From positions 1 through 30,694 of IMG/VR virus record IMGVR_UViG_3300034106_005218: a DNA stretch of 30,694 nucleotides; one strand, 5' to 3'. This document shows, one piece after another, positions 22,303-29,715 of this stretch (position 1 is the first letter of the stretch; each line of letters begins with the position of its first letter). This DNA comes from a virus. Made by a program: the position numbers and the translations under genes. The notes beneath the pieces were generated by a model. It did no database searches, was not told the origin of the DNA, and was given only the letters and a program-made list of their open reading frames with translations.

Positions 22303-22763
22303 CGAAACCCGCGCCGTTGCTGACCGCTGATCCCCGGTTGCCCGCGTTCATCGCGGATCATGCCTTGACGCTCGCCCATCGGATGCGCCGACAGGTGGGC
22401 GGGGATGCCGACTGGAGCGCGCATCTGCGCCTGGGACGGGCGCAAGACTTCCCGATGGATCGGGACTTTGCGTATTGTTCCGCGGACCCGGCGACGGGGC
22501 GGATCGAGATCGTCCTGGCGCCGCGCATCGTGGCCGAGGCCGCGACGGCGCGGGGCCGAGACAGGATCTCCGGGCTGCTGCGGCATGAGTTCGCCCACGG
22601 GCTGTTGTTGTTGGCCGGGCTCGACCATTCCGAGCGGGACGCCGATCGGGTCGCCGCGGACGTGTTCGGCCTCCCCGTCTGGTATGACGCCGACGACGTG
22701 CAGACCGTCAACCCCAAGGCGCCCGGAGCCCGTCGCCCGCGGCCCGCCTACCTGCCCGCATGA
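22299..22763 (+). CDS. Putative zinc metallopeptidase (HExxH)
   Basis: A 154-residue protein, coupled by ATGA on both sides. RHEFAHGLLLLAG contains HEFAH (96-100), followed by SERDADRVAADVFG with E112 and D114 placed as the third metal ligand. The pattern HExxH plus a downstream E/D, then an Ala-rich helix, is that of small gluzincins, including ImmA/IrrE-type peptidases that cleave repressors. If it is an ImmA-like protein it would cut a regulator; no partner repressor is identified, though the HTH protein at 9005 is one candidate. Catalysis is inferred from the motif only. Confidence 0.65.
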   Translation: MTKPAPLLTADPRLPAFIADHALTLAHRMRRQVGGDADWSAHLRLGRAQDFPMDRDFAYCSADPATGRIEIVLAPRIVAEAATARGRDRISGLLRHEFAHGLLLLAGLDHSERDADRVAADVFGLPVWYDADDVQTVNPKAPGARRPRPAYLPA

Positions 22764-23653
22764 CGCGCCGACCTACCCGCCCGGCGCCGCCTGCGCCGCC
22801 GAAGCCCGAGCCGGCCGAGGCGGACCTTGCCGCGTTCGCGGAGCATCTGCGCGTGGACCTGGGGCTGTTGGAGCGCACGCGGCAAGCGTACACCGGGGTC
22901 ATTCGGCGGGCCGGGCCCGATCCGGTCGGCGTGCTGCGTCGGCTGGTCGGCGCCCGGGCGCCCGAGGGGACGGTTCTTCAGGCCCGGGCGGCGGTGGGTC
23001 ACTGGCTCGCCTTCCGGGGCCACGGGCCCGAGGAGATCGCCGCCATGCTCCCCGCGGCCCGGGGCCGCAAGAGCACCGAGCGGGACGCGCTGCCCGAGGA
23101 GGCCCTGGCGGTGTACCTGCGGCTGGTCGAGGCGGTCCCCGAGCCCGTTCGATCGGTCCTCGCGCTGCTGCCCCGGTCGGGGCTGCGCGTCTCCGAGGCT
23201 TGCGGGCTGCGCCGGTCTTCGACCGTCGAGCACCGCGGGGGGCTCGCCTTGCGGATCTATGGCAAGGGCGACAAACCGCGGACAATCCCGCTGGGCGCCG
23301 AGGGCGCCGCCATCGTTAGGGCCGCGCTCGCCGCGGCCGGGCCCGACAAGGACGCGCCCCTGTTCGCGGGGCGCCGCGGGCCGGTCTCGACCAACCATAT
23401 CCGCGACTGGTGCGCCGTGCTCCGCGACCGGGAGGCCGAGCAGGCCGCCGCGGAAGGCCGCGCGCCGCTGCTGGGCGCGCTTTGCCCGCACGTCCTCCGG
23501 CACACCTACGCAACGCGCGCCCTGGTGGCCGGGATGGACCTACGGACGCTTCAGGTGATCTTGGGCCACGAAAGCATCAAGACCACCCAGCGGTACTTGC
23601 ATCCGGGGCTTGACGATCTGGCCGTGGGCGTTGCCCGCGTGCCTGGGCTGTAA
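22760..23653 (+). CDS. Tyrosine recombinase/integrase
   Basis: A 297-residue protein starting at an ATGA overlap. A Pro-rich head is followed by a SAM-like core-binding domain (22-90) and the catalytic domain with R143 (SGLRVSEACGL), K169 (YGKGDKPR), H244-x-x-R247 (HVLRHTYATR), H270 (LGHES) and Y279 (TTQRYLHP). The set is complete, so the enzyme should be active. Size and motifs fit XerC/D-like recombinases better than long phage integrases. It could integrate the element or resolve multimers. Unlike most integrases it sits deep inside a coupled operon with no visible attachment site next to it. Confidence 0.92.
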   Translation: MTRRPTRPAPPAPPKPEPAEADLAAFAEHLRVDLGLLERTRQAYTGVIRRAGPDPVGVLRRLVGARAPEGTVLQARAAVGHWLAFRGHGPEEIAAMLPAARGRKSTERDALPEEALAVYLRLVEAVPEPVRSVLALLPRSGLRVSEACGLRRSSTVEHRGGLALRIYGKGDKPRTIPLGAEGAAIVRAALAAAGPDKDAPLFAGRRGPVSTNHIRDWCAVLRDREAEQAAAEGRAPLLGALCPHVLRHTYATRALVAGMDLRTLQVILGHESIKTTQRYLHPGLDDLAVGVARVPGL

Positions 23654-23671
23654 CGACGACGAGGGGGGGCC

Positions 23672-24184
23672 ATGAAGGACGACGAGAAGGACGCCGGGAA
23701 GCCGGGGACGGGCGACAACGGGCAGACCGCGGGCGAGCAGGCCGGGGGCGCGCTGGCGTTGCTCCCCGCGGCGGTGCGTGATGCGATCGTGGGCGAGGTC
23801 GCGCTGGCCCTGCAAGGCCAGTTTGACGCGCAGGTGGCGAAGCTCCGCGTCGAGGTTGCGCGGGGCGTCGAGTCCGCCCACCAGGAGGCGGCGCAGGAGG
23901 TCCACCGGGTCAAGTATTCGGCGGCGGCCCGGCTGAATGACGGGATCGCGCTCATCAACGATATGCCGATCCCGCCCGATCTGACGTGTCTTCCGCCGCT
24001 GCCCGAGCCGGTGCGCGCGTGGTTCGCCCGGTATTCGACCTGGATCGAGTTCCGCCGGCGGGAGTACGGCGCGATCATGGAGGCGCCGCCCGACGATCTG
24101 GACCCGTCGCAGCTTCCGAAGCCGGTAGCGGGCGGCTTCCAAGCCGTTGAGGGCGGCCCGACGATCTCCCGGTGGGGGCGCTGA
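23672..24184 (+). CDS. Hypothetical protein, 170 residues
   Basis: Preceded by a G-rich site (GAGGGGGGGCC). Charged N-terminal 25 residues, a helical middle (AVRDAIVGEVALALQGQ; VESAHQEAAQEVHRVK) suggesting a coiled coil, and a Pro/Trp-rich C-terminus (PEPVRAWFARYSTWIEFRRRE). No family known. Its stop overlaps the methyltransferase start by one base (TGATG), so the two may function together, perhaps as an accessory subunit. Confidence 0.7.
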   Translation: MKDDEKDAGKPGTGDNGQTAGEQAGGALALLPAAVRDAIVGEVALALQGQFDAQVAKLRVEVARGVESAHQEAAQEVHRVKYSAAARLNDGIALINDMPIPPDLTCLPPLPEPVRAWFARYSTWIEFRRREYGAIMEAPPDDLDPSQLPKPVAGGFQAVEGGPTISRWGR

Positions 24185-25659
24185 TGCCGGCCGAGGTTCT
24201 GCAAGGGGATTGCGTCGAGGTCATGCGCGAATGGGAGGACGGGGTGATCGATGCGATCGTCTGCGATCCGCCCTACGGGCTGGAGTTCATGGGGAAGGAG
24301 TTTGACCGGCTGGGCGACGGCGAACGGATGCAAGGCTGGCATCGGGCATGGGCGGAGGAGGCGCTGCGCGTGCTGAAGCCGGGCGGCTACCTGCTGGCGT
24401 TCGGCGGTTCGCGGACCTATCACCGGCTGGCGTGCGCGATCGAGGATGCCGGGTTTGAGATCCGCGACTGCGTGATGTGGCTGTACGGGTCGGGGTTTCC
24501 GAAGTCGCTGGACGTGTCCAAGGCGATCGACAAGATCGATCGGGTGGGCCCGATGGAGGCTCGCGCCCGGCAGTTCACGGCCTGGATGCGTTCGACGGGG
24601 ATCACGGCGCAGCAGATCAACGAGATCACGGGTACTTTCATGGGGTCGCACTACACCACCGACAAGTCCCAGCCCTCCGTCGCAACCGCCGACCTGTTCG
24701 ACAAGCTCCGGCCCTACCTGCCCGCGGTCCCGGCGGAGATCGAGGAGTTGGTGCGTTCGCGCACGATCGAAATCGAGAACATGAAGCGCCGGAAAGTGGT
24801 AGGAGAGCGCGCTGTTCCTGTCGGTCACGCCTTCGCGGGCGAGGTCTACGGCCGCGAAGGCTCGGCTTCCGCCATCGTACCTATCACCCTCCCCTACTCC
24901 GAAGACGCCCAACGCTGGGCCGGCTGGGGAACGGCGCTGAAGCCGGCGCATGAGCCGATCGTGGTCGCCCGCAAGCCCTTGATCGGGACCGTCGCCGCGA
25001 ACGTCCTACGCCACGGGACGGGCGCGCTGAACATCGACGGGTGCAGGGTGGGGACGGAAAACACGCGAAGATCGAATGTGGAGTCAATCGGATATGGTGG
25101 CAGCAATAGACCATTTGAGTCTGGATCGGACTCCGGCCGCTGGCCCGCGAACGTGATCCACGACGGGAGCGAGGAGGTACTGGCCGGGTTTCCGGTGACG
25201 ACGAGCGGGAAACCGGGGATCATGCGGAAGGGGATCAACGACGGCGCAGCCTACGGCGCGGAAAGTCGGCCCCCGGGTACTCCCATGTCAGGCTTTGGAG
25301 ACTCCGGCTCCGCCGCCCGGTTCTACTACTGCGCGAAGGCGAGCAAGGCGGAGCGGGAGGCCGGGCTGTCTGCGCCGGCCGGCAAGCGCGCAAACGTGCA
25401 TCCGACCGTGAAGCCCGTCGCTCTGATGAAGTACCTCCTCCGGCTGGTCCTGCCCCCCGGGGGGATCGCCCTCGACCCGTTCGCGGGCTCGGGGACAACC
25501 CTGGTCGCAGCGGCGGAGCTTGGCATGACGGCGATCGGCATCGAGCGCGATCCGGCCTACGTCGAGATCGCAGCGGCCCGCGTGCAGGCCGCCGAAGCCC
25601 GCGCCGCCCGGGGAGACGCCGACACGGACGCCGACACCGACGAGGAGGGCGAAGAATGA
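24184..25659 (+). CDS. Beta-class site-specific DNA methyltransferase (N6-adenine or N4-cytosine)
   Basis: A 491-residue enzyme. LQGDCVEVM opens the chain, then DPPYGLEFMGKEFD (DPPY 28-31, motif IV), AFGGSRTYHR, and at the end HPTVKP (406-411) and DPFAGSGTTL (431-440, motif I), with IGIERDPAYV after it. Motif IV before motif I is the beta order of DNA amino-methyltransferases, which use S-adenosylmethionine. A segment of about 80 residues (124-205: ITAQQINEITGTFMGSHYTT, KLRPYLP...) interrupts the fold where the target-recognition region lies. No restriction enzyme gene is adjacent, so this is likely a protective or regulatory orphan. ATG 24184 is chosen over GTG 24172 because of the TGATG overlap. 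Confidence 0.9.
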   Translation: MPAEVLQGDCVEVMREWEDGVIDAIVCDPPYGLEFMGKEFDRLGDGERMQGWHRAWAEEALRVLKPGGYLLAFGGSRTYHRLACAIEDAGFEIRDCVMWLYGSGFPKSLDVSKAIDKIDRVGPMEARARQFTAWMRSTGITAQQINEITGTFMGSHYTTDKSQPSVATADLFDKLRPYLPAVPAEIEELVRSRTIEIENMKRRKVVGERAVPVGHAFAGEVYGREGSASAIVPITLPYSEDAQRWAGWGTALKPAHEPIVVARKPLIGTVAANVLRHGTGALNIDGCRVGTENTRRSNVESIGYGGSNRPFESGSDSGRWPANVIHDGSEEVLAGFPVTTSGKPGIMRKGINDGAAYGAESRPPGTPMSGFGDSGSAARFYYCAKASKAEREAGLSAPAGKRANVHPTVKPVALMKYLLRLVLPPGGIALDPFAGSGTTLVAAAELGMTAIGIERDPAYVEIAAARVQAAEARAARGDADTDADTDEEGEE

Positions 25660-26261
25660 CCGCCTGGATGGTCCTGGACACGGAGACGACGGGCCTACCG
25701 GCCGACGACCGCGCCCGGTGCGAGGTTCGCGCGGTGGCGGTGGGCGTGGCGCTGGTCGGCCCGGGCGGGGTGCTGGCCTCTCGCACGCTGCTGGTCTGCC
25801 CGCCGGTCTGGTCCTACCAGACGCAGGCCGCCGAGAAGATCCACGGCCTGAGCCGGGCGTACATCACGGCCCACGGCATGAGCCCGGCGGAAGCCTGGGC
25901 CACGATCAACGGCTGGACCTTGGAATGGCAGCCGGCCGGGTTGCTCGCTTGGAACGCATCGTTTGACGCCGAGATCCTGGCCCGGCTCGCCCTCGACGCG
26001 GGCCAGTCCGCGCCGATCCCGTGGCCCGCCGTCTCCCTCGCCGTCCGGCCCGGCGTGCCCGACGTGGCCCCCGAGGGGTGCCTGCTCCGCTGGTACAGGG
26101 CGCTCCGCGAAGCCCGCGGCCAGTCGCGCGGCCGGGTGGCGCTCGCCGCCGCGGCGGCGGCGGAGGGCATCGCCGGTCGATCGGGCGCGCTCCACGGCGC
26201 CGAGGAGGACGCGCGGATCGCCGCGGAGATCCTGCTGCGCTCCCTCGCCCCCGTCCCCTGA
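25656..26261 (+). CDS. DnaQ-like DEDDh 3'-5' exonuclease
   Basis: A 201-residue protein coupled by ATGA to the methyltransferase. LDTETTGLP gives D8 and E10; WNASFDAEIL gives D104; ALHGAEEDAR gives H180 and D185. This is the full DEDDh set, as in DnaQ (polymerase III proofreading subunit), RNase T and phage exonucleases. Because the polymerase here has its own exonuclease domain, this enzyme more likely trims DNA or RNA ends than proofreads. An Ala-rich stretch precedes the catalytic His. Confidence 0.88.
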   Translation: MTAWMVLDTETTGLPADDRARCEVRAVAVGVALVGPGGVLASRTLLVCPPVWSYQTQAAEKIHGLSRAYITAHGMSPAEAWATINGWTLEWQPAGLLAWNASFDAEILARLALDAGQSAPIPWPAVSLAVRPGVPDVAPEGCLLRWYRALREARGQSRGRVALAAAAAAEGIAGRSGALHGAEEDARIAAEILLRSLAPVP

Positions 26262-26276
26262 CCGCCGGAGCCCGCT

Positions 26277-26900
26277 ATGCCCGTGCCCGCCGATGTTCTC
26301 GACCGCTACCGGAAGATCGCCGCCGTCGCCGCCCCCGGGAGCGGCGCCACGGACGGCGAGCGGGCCAACGCGGGCCGGCTGCTCGCCGGCCTCGCCGCCC
26401 GTCACCCGGGGATCGCCCAGGAGGCCGCCAGGGCCGCCGCGGGGCCCGCGGGCGGGTCTGCACCCGGCCCGACGCCCGGCGCGGCCCCAGGGCCCTATCC
26501 TGGCCCCGTCCCGGGCCCCTTCGACGCGGGGGCCTACGGGGGCCGAGGGCGCCGACCCGCGCCGGCGCCCGGGCCGAGCCCGGCGCCCGGTCCCGGGCCG
26601 GGCCCCGCCGCGGGCGCCGCTTGGTGGGACGCCATCGCCGGCAAGGCGCGCGACTTCGTAGCCGACGCGCTCAACGACCTGGGGCTGGGGTACTCCCTCT
26701 CCGACCTTGCCGACGCGCGGACGGAGGTAGAGGTCAAGGCGAACAGCCGGACGATCCACGTCCACGTCCGCATCCCCGTTGACGTGCTGGAGAGCATCGC
26801 GGACCTGGGCGAAGGGTCCGGGGGTACTTACGCGAAGCTGCTGGGCGCCCGGGTCGGCGCGACCGTGGCCGACGTGCTGAGGCGCAACGGCCTAACGTAG
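26277..26900 (+). CDS. DUF2786-like N-terminus with Pro-rich linker and C-terminal domain
   Basis: A 207-residue protein with a GGAG site six bases upstream. Residues 5-50 (VLDRYRKIAAVAAPGSGATDGERANAGRLL, read in parts) look like the short helical DUF2786-type repeat of phage proteins. A 60-residue Gly/Pro/Ala linker (PGPTPGAAPGPYPGPVPGP) follows, then an ordered C-terminal domain (WWDAIAGKARDFVADALNDL; SRTIHVHVRIPVDVLES). Function unknown. It is the last gene of the long plus-strand block, ending 29 bases from a convergent gene. Confidence 0.65.
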   Translation: MPVPADVLDRYRKIAAVAAPGSGATDGERANAGRLLAGLAARHPGIAQEAARAAAGPAGGSAPGPTPGAAPGPYPGPVPGPFDAGAYGGRGRRPAPAPGPSPAPGPGPGPAAGAAWWDAIAGKARDFVADALNDLGLGYSLSDLADARTEVEVKANSRTIHVHVRIPVDVLESIADLGEGSGGTYAKLLGARVGATVADVLRRNGLT

Positions 26901-26929
26901 TCCGTCCGTGTATACGGATAGACACCTAC

Positions 26930-27442
26930 CTATCGGCGGGCGCCGTGCCCGTCGCTGCGCGCGTGCCCGTCGCGGCCGTCGCGGCGCATCGCGTCCAGCG
27001 CCGCCTCGATGCGGCCCAGGTGGTCGCCCAGACCCTCGACCTTTTCGGCCAGCCGGCCGAGCACGACGGCATCCTGACGGTCGCGGGCGTCCATCCCGGC
27101 TACCGTCGTCTCGATGGTCCCGATCCGCGTCTCCAAGCTCGCCATCTTCGCGAGGAGATCGACCGGGGGCGCCGTCGCGGGCTGCGCCGCGGGCGCGGCC
27201 GTCGATTGCCGGGCCGGAAGAAAACCCAGCCGATCGAGCAGGACAACGGCGCCGACGACGACGGAGACGCCGAGCCCGACCGGGCCGGCTACGGCGTCCA
27301 TGCCCGCGGGCAGGCCCGCAGCGGCGCCTTCATGCGCCGCCAGCGGCGGCGGGGACGTGGGCGCCCCCGCGCCGGGGCCCGGAGCGGTGGGGCCCGGGGC
27401 GGTGGGGCCTCCCACCAGTCCGGCCTGCTGCTGATCGCTCAC
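26930..27442 (-). CDS. Membrane-anchored coiled-coil protein
   Basis: A 170-residue protein (GTG start overlapping the previous stop as GTGA). The first 45 residues are Gly/Pro/Ala-rich. One hydrophobic segment follows at about residues 50-75 (AGPVGLGVSVVVGAVVLLDR), then a Gln/Ala/Pro linker, then a coiled coil (LLAKMASLETRIGTIETTV; VVLGRLAEKVEGLGDHL). The His/Arg/Asp tail is basic. A single membrane helix plus coiled coil is seen in some phage holin-like and DUF2746-type proteins; a lysis role is possible but not shown. Confidence 0.65.
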   Translation of the reverse strand: MSDQQQAGLVGGPTAPGPTAPGPGAGAPTSPPPLAAHEGAAAGLPAGMDAVAGPVGLGVSVVVGAVVLLDRLGFLPARQSTAAPAAQPATAPPVDLLAKMASLETRIGTIETTVAGMDARDRQDAVVLGRLAEKVEGLGDHLGRIEAALDAMRRDGRDGHARSDGHGARR

Positions 27443-27792
27443 GGGGCGACCTCAACGGCGCTGTTGATGAACTGGAAGGAGACTGAGGGCGTACCGCCTA
27501 CCCCCTCCAAGCGGAGGGCGACGGCCCGGCCGGCGCCGATGCCGCCGCAAGGCCGGAAGCGGGCCCACCCGATCCGGTAGGTGATCGATCCGCCCGGGGG
27601 GATCGTCGCGCTGTTCGACGCGGTTAGGTTGGTCCCCTGGGGCACAAACCCGACAAGCGCCGAGAGCGTACCGTCCAGGTTGTAGACGATGACCGTGTGT
27701 GTGTTGTCGTCCGGCTGCTTCGACACGTCGGCCGTCGTCCCGTTGCCGGCGGTATCCGTGGCGTAGTCTACAAGGTTGGGCGAGAGGGCCAA
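27439..27792 (-). CDS. Candidate structural or surface protein
   Basis: I start this gene at the TTG at 27792 because GGAG lies six bases upstream (GGAGCGCACC); an in-frame GTG at 27834 would add 14 residues but has no site. The 117-residue product is rich in Thr, Asn, Gly and Ser with alternating beta pattern (THTVIVYNLDGTLSALVGFV; GTNLTASNSATIPPGGSITY) and few charges, like small phage decoration or tail-associated beta proteins. It is the only hint of virion material in the window. It is coupled by GTGA to the membrane/coiled-coil gene. Assignment is compositional. Confidence 0.55.
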   Translation of the reverse strand: MALSPNLVDYATDTAGNGTTADVSKQPDDNTHTVIVYNLDGTLSALVGFVPQGTNLTASNSATIPPGGSITYRIGWARFRPCGGIGAGRAVALRLEGVGGTPSVSFQFINSAVEVAP

Positions 27793-27899
27793 GGTGCGCT
27801 CCGGGGCCGGGCTGGCAGGCTCCAAGGCTACCACGCGGGCAGATCGGCGGAAAGGGCGAGGATGCCGCCCGGCGCGGGCCTTCGGCCGCGGCGCCCCCG

Positions 27900-27923
27900 A
27901 ACACGCGCCAGAACACGCGCCAG
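27900..27923. repeat. 12-bp tandem direct repeat
   Basis: AACACGCGCCAG occurs twice back to back (27900-27911 and 27912-27923) in the gap between the 27439 gene and the structured element. A third, degraded copy may follow (GACGCGG). Possibly a protein-binding site; no further support. Confidence 0.6.
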
Positions 27924-27937
27924 GACGCGGTTTCTAA

Positions 27938-28051
27938 GCGTTCAGACTGACAGTATGGGCCCCGGCGAGAAGGTGGCATTAGCACCGGGGGCAGAAAGCA
28001 CGGGCGAAAGCCGACAATCCGCCGGCTTACCCATACTGTCAGTCTGAACGC
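27938..28051. ncRNA. 114-nt element with 22-bp perfect terminal inverted repeats; structured RNA or MITE candidate
   Basis: The arms 27938-27959 and 28030-28051 are perfect inverted repeats of 22 bp and are less GC-rich than their surroundings. The 70-nt interior can fold into two smaller stems: AAGCCG (28008-28013) with CGGCTT (28023-28028), and CCCCGG (27960-27965) with CCGGGG (27985-27990), giving a three-way-junction layout. It begins one base after the stop of the Dam-type gene (minus strand) and is not followed by a T-tract, so a plain terminator fits poorly. Alternatives are a non-coding RNA, a miniature inverted-repeat transposable element, or a processing site. No convincing reading frame runs through it. 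Confidence 0.55.
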
Positions 28052-28052
28052 C

Positions 28053-28667
28053 TTACGGAACGCGCGGGCGAAGGCCGAGATCGCGCAGCGCGGGCGCAAA
28101 GGCTTCAGTGTCCCAGCGCCAGTAAGCATGGCGGAGGGGGCCGGCGGCGCGCAGCATGGGCGGGCCGTAGACGATCAGGGCGTGGCCCTTCGGGGCGCCG
28201 CTCCGGGCGTCGGGCTCCTCGGGGAGCACGAAGCGCACCCGGGGGCCCAGGAAGATCACGCCGAGCGCGGTAGGGGCCAAAACGACGTGCTGGTGCCAAT
28301 ATTCGGTGTCGGTGTTCGCGGGGATCAGGACGCAGACGACGATCCCCGTCGCCGCCTCGCCAGCCGCCTTTGCGAGCCAGTCGCCCACCGCGCGCCCGTA
28401 GGGCGGATTGAGCCAGACGGTCGGGATCGTCGTCCGGGTACGCCGGGGGCAGAAGTCGCGCCAGCGCACGGCCAGCCCGTCGTCTGCGGGCCCGATGAAC
28501 GCATCGGCGCGGGCCTCCTCGGCGGAGCCGGCGGCGGCGTCCAGGTCAAACCCCATCACGGCGTCGATCGGGTCGTAGACCTCGGGCGGCGTCGTCCAGT
28601 CGTCGCGGCCCAGGGTGCGGGTTGTCGGAGCCGGGCCCGTCGTGGGGGCGGCGCGCTTGCGGGGCAT
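28053..28667 (-). CDS. Dam-type phage DNA N6-adenine methyltransferase
   Basis: A 204-residue protein. RDDWTTPPEVYDPIDAVM (21-38), FDLDAAAGSAEEARADAFIG (40-59) and VWLNPPYGRAVGDWL (84-98; NPPYG is motif IV) match the phage Dam family (PF05869 type), which methylates adenine, classically in GATC. Length fits. No GATC endonuclease gene is seen, so it is an orphan methylase, able to protect DNA or to mark it for regulation. GATC occurs in the paired half-sites of the class A promoters. The start is the ATG at 28667 at the end of the hairpin and CAC-tract leader. Confidence 0.85.
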   Translation of the reverse strand: MPRKRAAPTTGPAPTTRTLGRDDWTTPPEVYDPIDAVMGFDLDAAAGSAEEARADAFIGPADDGLAVRWRDFCPRRTRTTIPTVWLNPPYGRAVGDWLAKAAGEAATGIVVCVLIPANTDTEYWHQHVVLAPTALGVIFLGPRVRFVLPEEPDARSGAPKGHALIVYGPPMLRAAGPLRHAYWRWDTEAFAPALRDLGLRPRVP

Positions 28668-28715
28668 GGTGGGGCTCGGTGGTGGTGGTGGTCGGGGCCC
28701 GCGGGGGGCGGGCCC
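28668..28715 (-). promoter_or_regulatory. Hairpin plus CAC-tract leader
   Basis: On the minus strand, an 8-bp hairpin (28695-28702 with 28708-28715) is followed by CCGACCACCACCACCACCG, then AGCCCCACC and the ATG at 28667. Ribosome site is weak. The hairpin lies 8 bases after the preceding gene's stop. Confidence 0.5.
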
Positions 28716-28723
28716 GGGGCGGG

Positions 28724-29206
28724 TCAATCGACCGGGGCGGCGTCGGGGTCGTCCAGCAGCAGCGCGGCGTCGTCGGCGTCTCCCGCGACGTTGCCGAACC
28801 GATCGCGGAGGGCGCGGAGCCCGGACAGGTGATGCGGGCCGGGCTCGACTCGGTGGACCCGGGACTCGACGGCGAGCACCGCGAGGGCGGCGTCCGCCGT
28901 CGCCAGGGCCCCCTCGGCGGCCTCGCAGACCGCGAGGATGCCCGGGTGATCGTCGGCCTCGTCATACAACTGCCCCACCGCCGCCTGCGCCCGGTTGAGC
29001 GCGCCTTTGACTTTGCCCGCGACCTCCTGGGCTGTCTCCCAGGCATACCCGAACTCTCGATAGCTGTCGTCGTCGTCGTCTGCGACCAGCGCCTCCAGCG
29101 CCTTGATCGCGTCGTCCACGCTCTCCTCGGCGGCGGTGGCGCGGTCGGCCAGCCGGGTAAACGCGCGGGCGGCGGCCTCCGCGAGCTTGGTCTGTTTCGG
29201 GGTCAT
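28724..29206 (-). CDS. Helical hypothetical protein, 160 residues, MTPKQ start
   Basis: The start at 29206 is fixed by GGAG within a 36-bp sequence repeated exactly at the next gene. The protein is largely helical and Ala/Asp/Glu-rich (RAFTRLADRATAAEESVDDA; AVCEAAEGALATADAALAV) with an acidic run (ADDDDDSY), probably a coiled coil. No family recognised. Confidence 0.7.
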   Translation of the reverse strand: MTPKQTKLAEAAARAFTRLADRATAAEESVDDAIKALEALVADDDDDSYREFGYAWETAQEVAGKVKGALNRAQAAVGQLYDEADDHPGILAVCEAAEGALATADAALAVLAVESRVHRVEPGPHHLSGLRALRDRFGNVAGDADDAALLLDDPDAAPVD

Positions 29207-29226
29207 GGGGGGATCTCCAGTGAGGG
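29191..29226 (-). repeat. 36-bp leader/start repeat, copy 1
   Basis: Perfect 36-bp direct repeat with 29700-29735. It spans the end of the leader (TCACTGGAGATCCCCCC), the ATG and the first five codons (MTPKQ) of two otherwise different genes. Confidence 0.9.
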
Positions 29227-29240
29227 GAAGGGAAGCGGGC

Positions 29241-29267
29241 CCGGGCCCGGGGGATAGCCGGGCCCGG
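29241..29267 (-). promoter_or_regulatory. Hairpin between two minus-strand genes
   Basis: CCGGGCCCGG (29241-29250) and CCGGGCCCGG (29258-29267) are each palindromic and pair across a 7-nt loop, starting 8 bases after the stop of the 29275 gene. Terminator or leader hairpin. Confidence 0.55.
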
Positions 29268-29274
29268 GGGACGA

Positions 29275-29715
29275 TCAGTAGCGGCGGCGGGAGCGCATCG
29301 TGCTGGATGCTTCCGCGGCGGCCCGCAGGTTGTCCTCGTCGGGATCCCCGATGAACTCCATCGTTTCGGGGTCCAGGACGGCGGCGGTCTCCCACTTGAT
29401 CTCAGACGGCGAGATCGTGATCGTTTTGACCATCTCAAAGCTGTACCCGTCCGTGAGGATCAGGTCCGCATTAGTGAACTGGGAGTCCACGCTGCCGGCA
29501 TGGATCAGGACGCCCAGATACCAGTCGGTGTCCCCGTAGTACGTTTTGGCTTCGTCCAGCGTCTCTCCGCGGTTTTTGGAGATACGCTTCAGGGCGTCGG
29601 CCTTGGTTCCGGCCGCGCCGCGCTTGACGGCGGCGCCGATGACGACGGCGGCGGCGTTGATGCCCTCCTGATCTTCCAGGCGGTTGACGGCGCGCATGAT
29701 CTGTTTCGGGGTCAT
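29275..29715 (-). CDS. Hypothetical protein, 146 residues, MTPKQ start
   Basis: An alpha/beta protein with no known motif: an N-terminal helical part (IMRAVNRLEDQEGINAAAV), a basic linker (RISKNRGETLDEAKTYY), a strand-rich centre (WYLGVLIHAGSV; ADLILTDGYSFEMVKTITIS), and a Ser/Arg tail. Base composition is less extreme than its neighbours, with more Ile, Thr, Lys and Tyr codons. That hints at a different origin from the surrounding GC-rich genes. Its leader and first codons duplicate those of the 28724 gene. Confidence 0.75.
   Translation of the reverse strand: MTPKQIMRAVNRLEDQEGINAAAVVIGAAVKRGAAGTKADALKRISKNRGETLDEAKTYYGDTDWYLGVLIHAGSVDSQFTNADLILTDGYSFEMVKTITISPSEIKWETAAVLDPETMEFIGDPDEDNLRAAAEASSTMRSRRRY

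Noticed and set aside
19539-22628. A 1029-codon open frame on the minus strand
   Set aside because: It is antisense to five coupled genes with clear domains (SbcC-like ATPase and following genes). Long antisense frames are expected at this GC content; its translation is low-complexity Arg/Gly/Pro.
27938-28051. tRNA or known riboswitch in the hairpin element
   Set aside because: No TTCGA-type T-loop, no CCA end or anticodon-arm geometry, and no riboswitch consensus that I recognise.
27452-28129. A 225-codon minus-strand frame spanning the inverted-repeat element
   Set aside because: It overlaps the Dam-type gene's end and the 27439 gene in another frame, and has no ribosome site. The translation has no domain.
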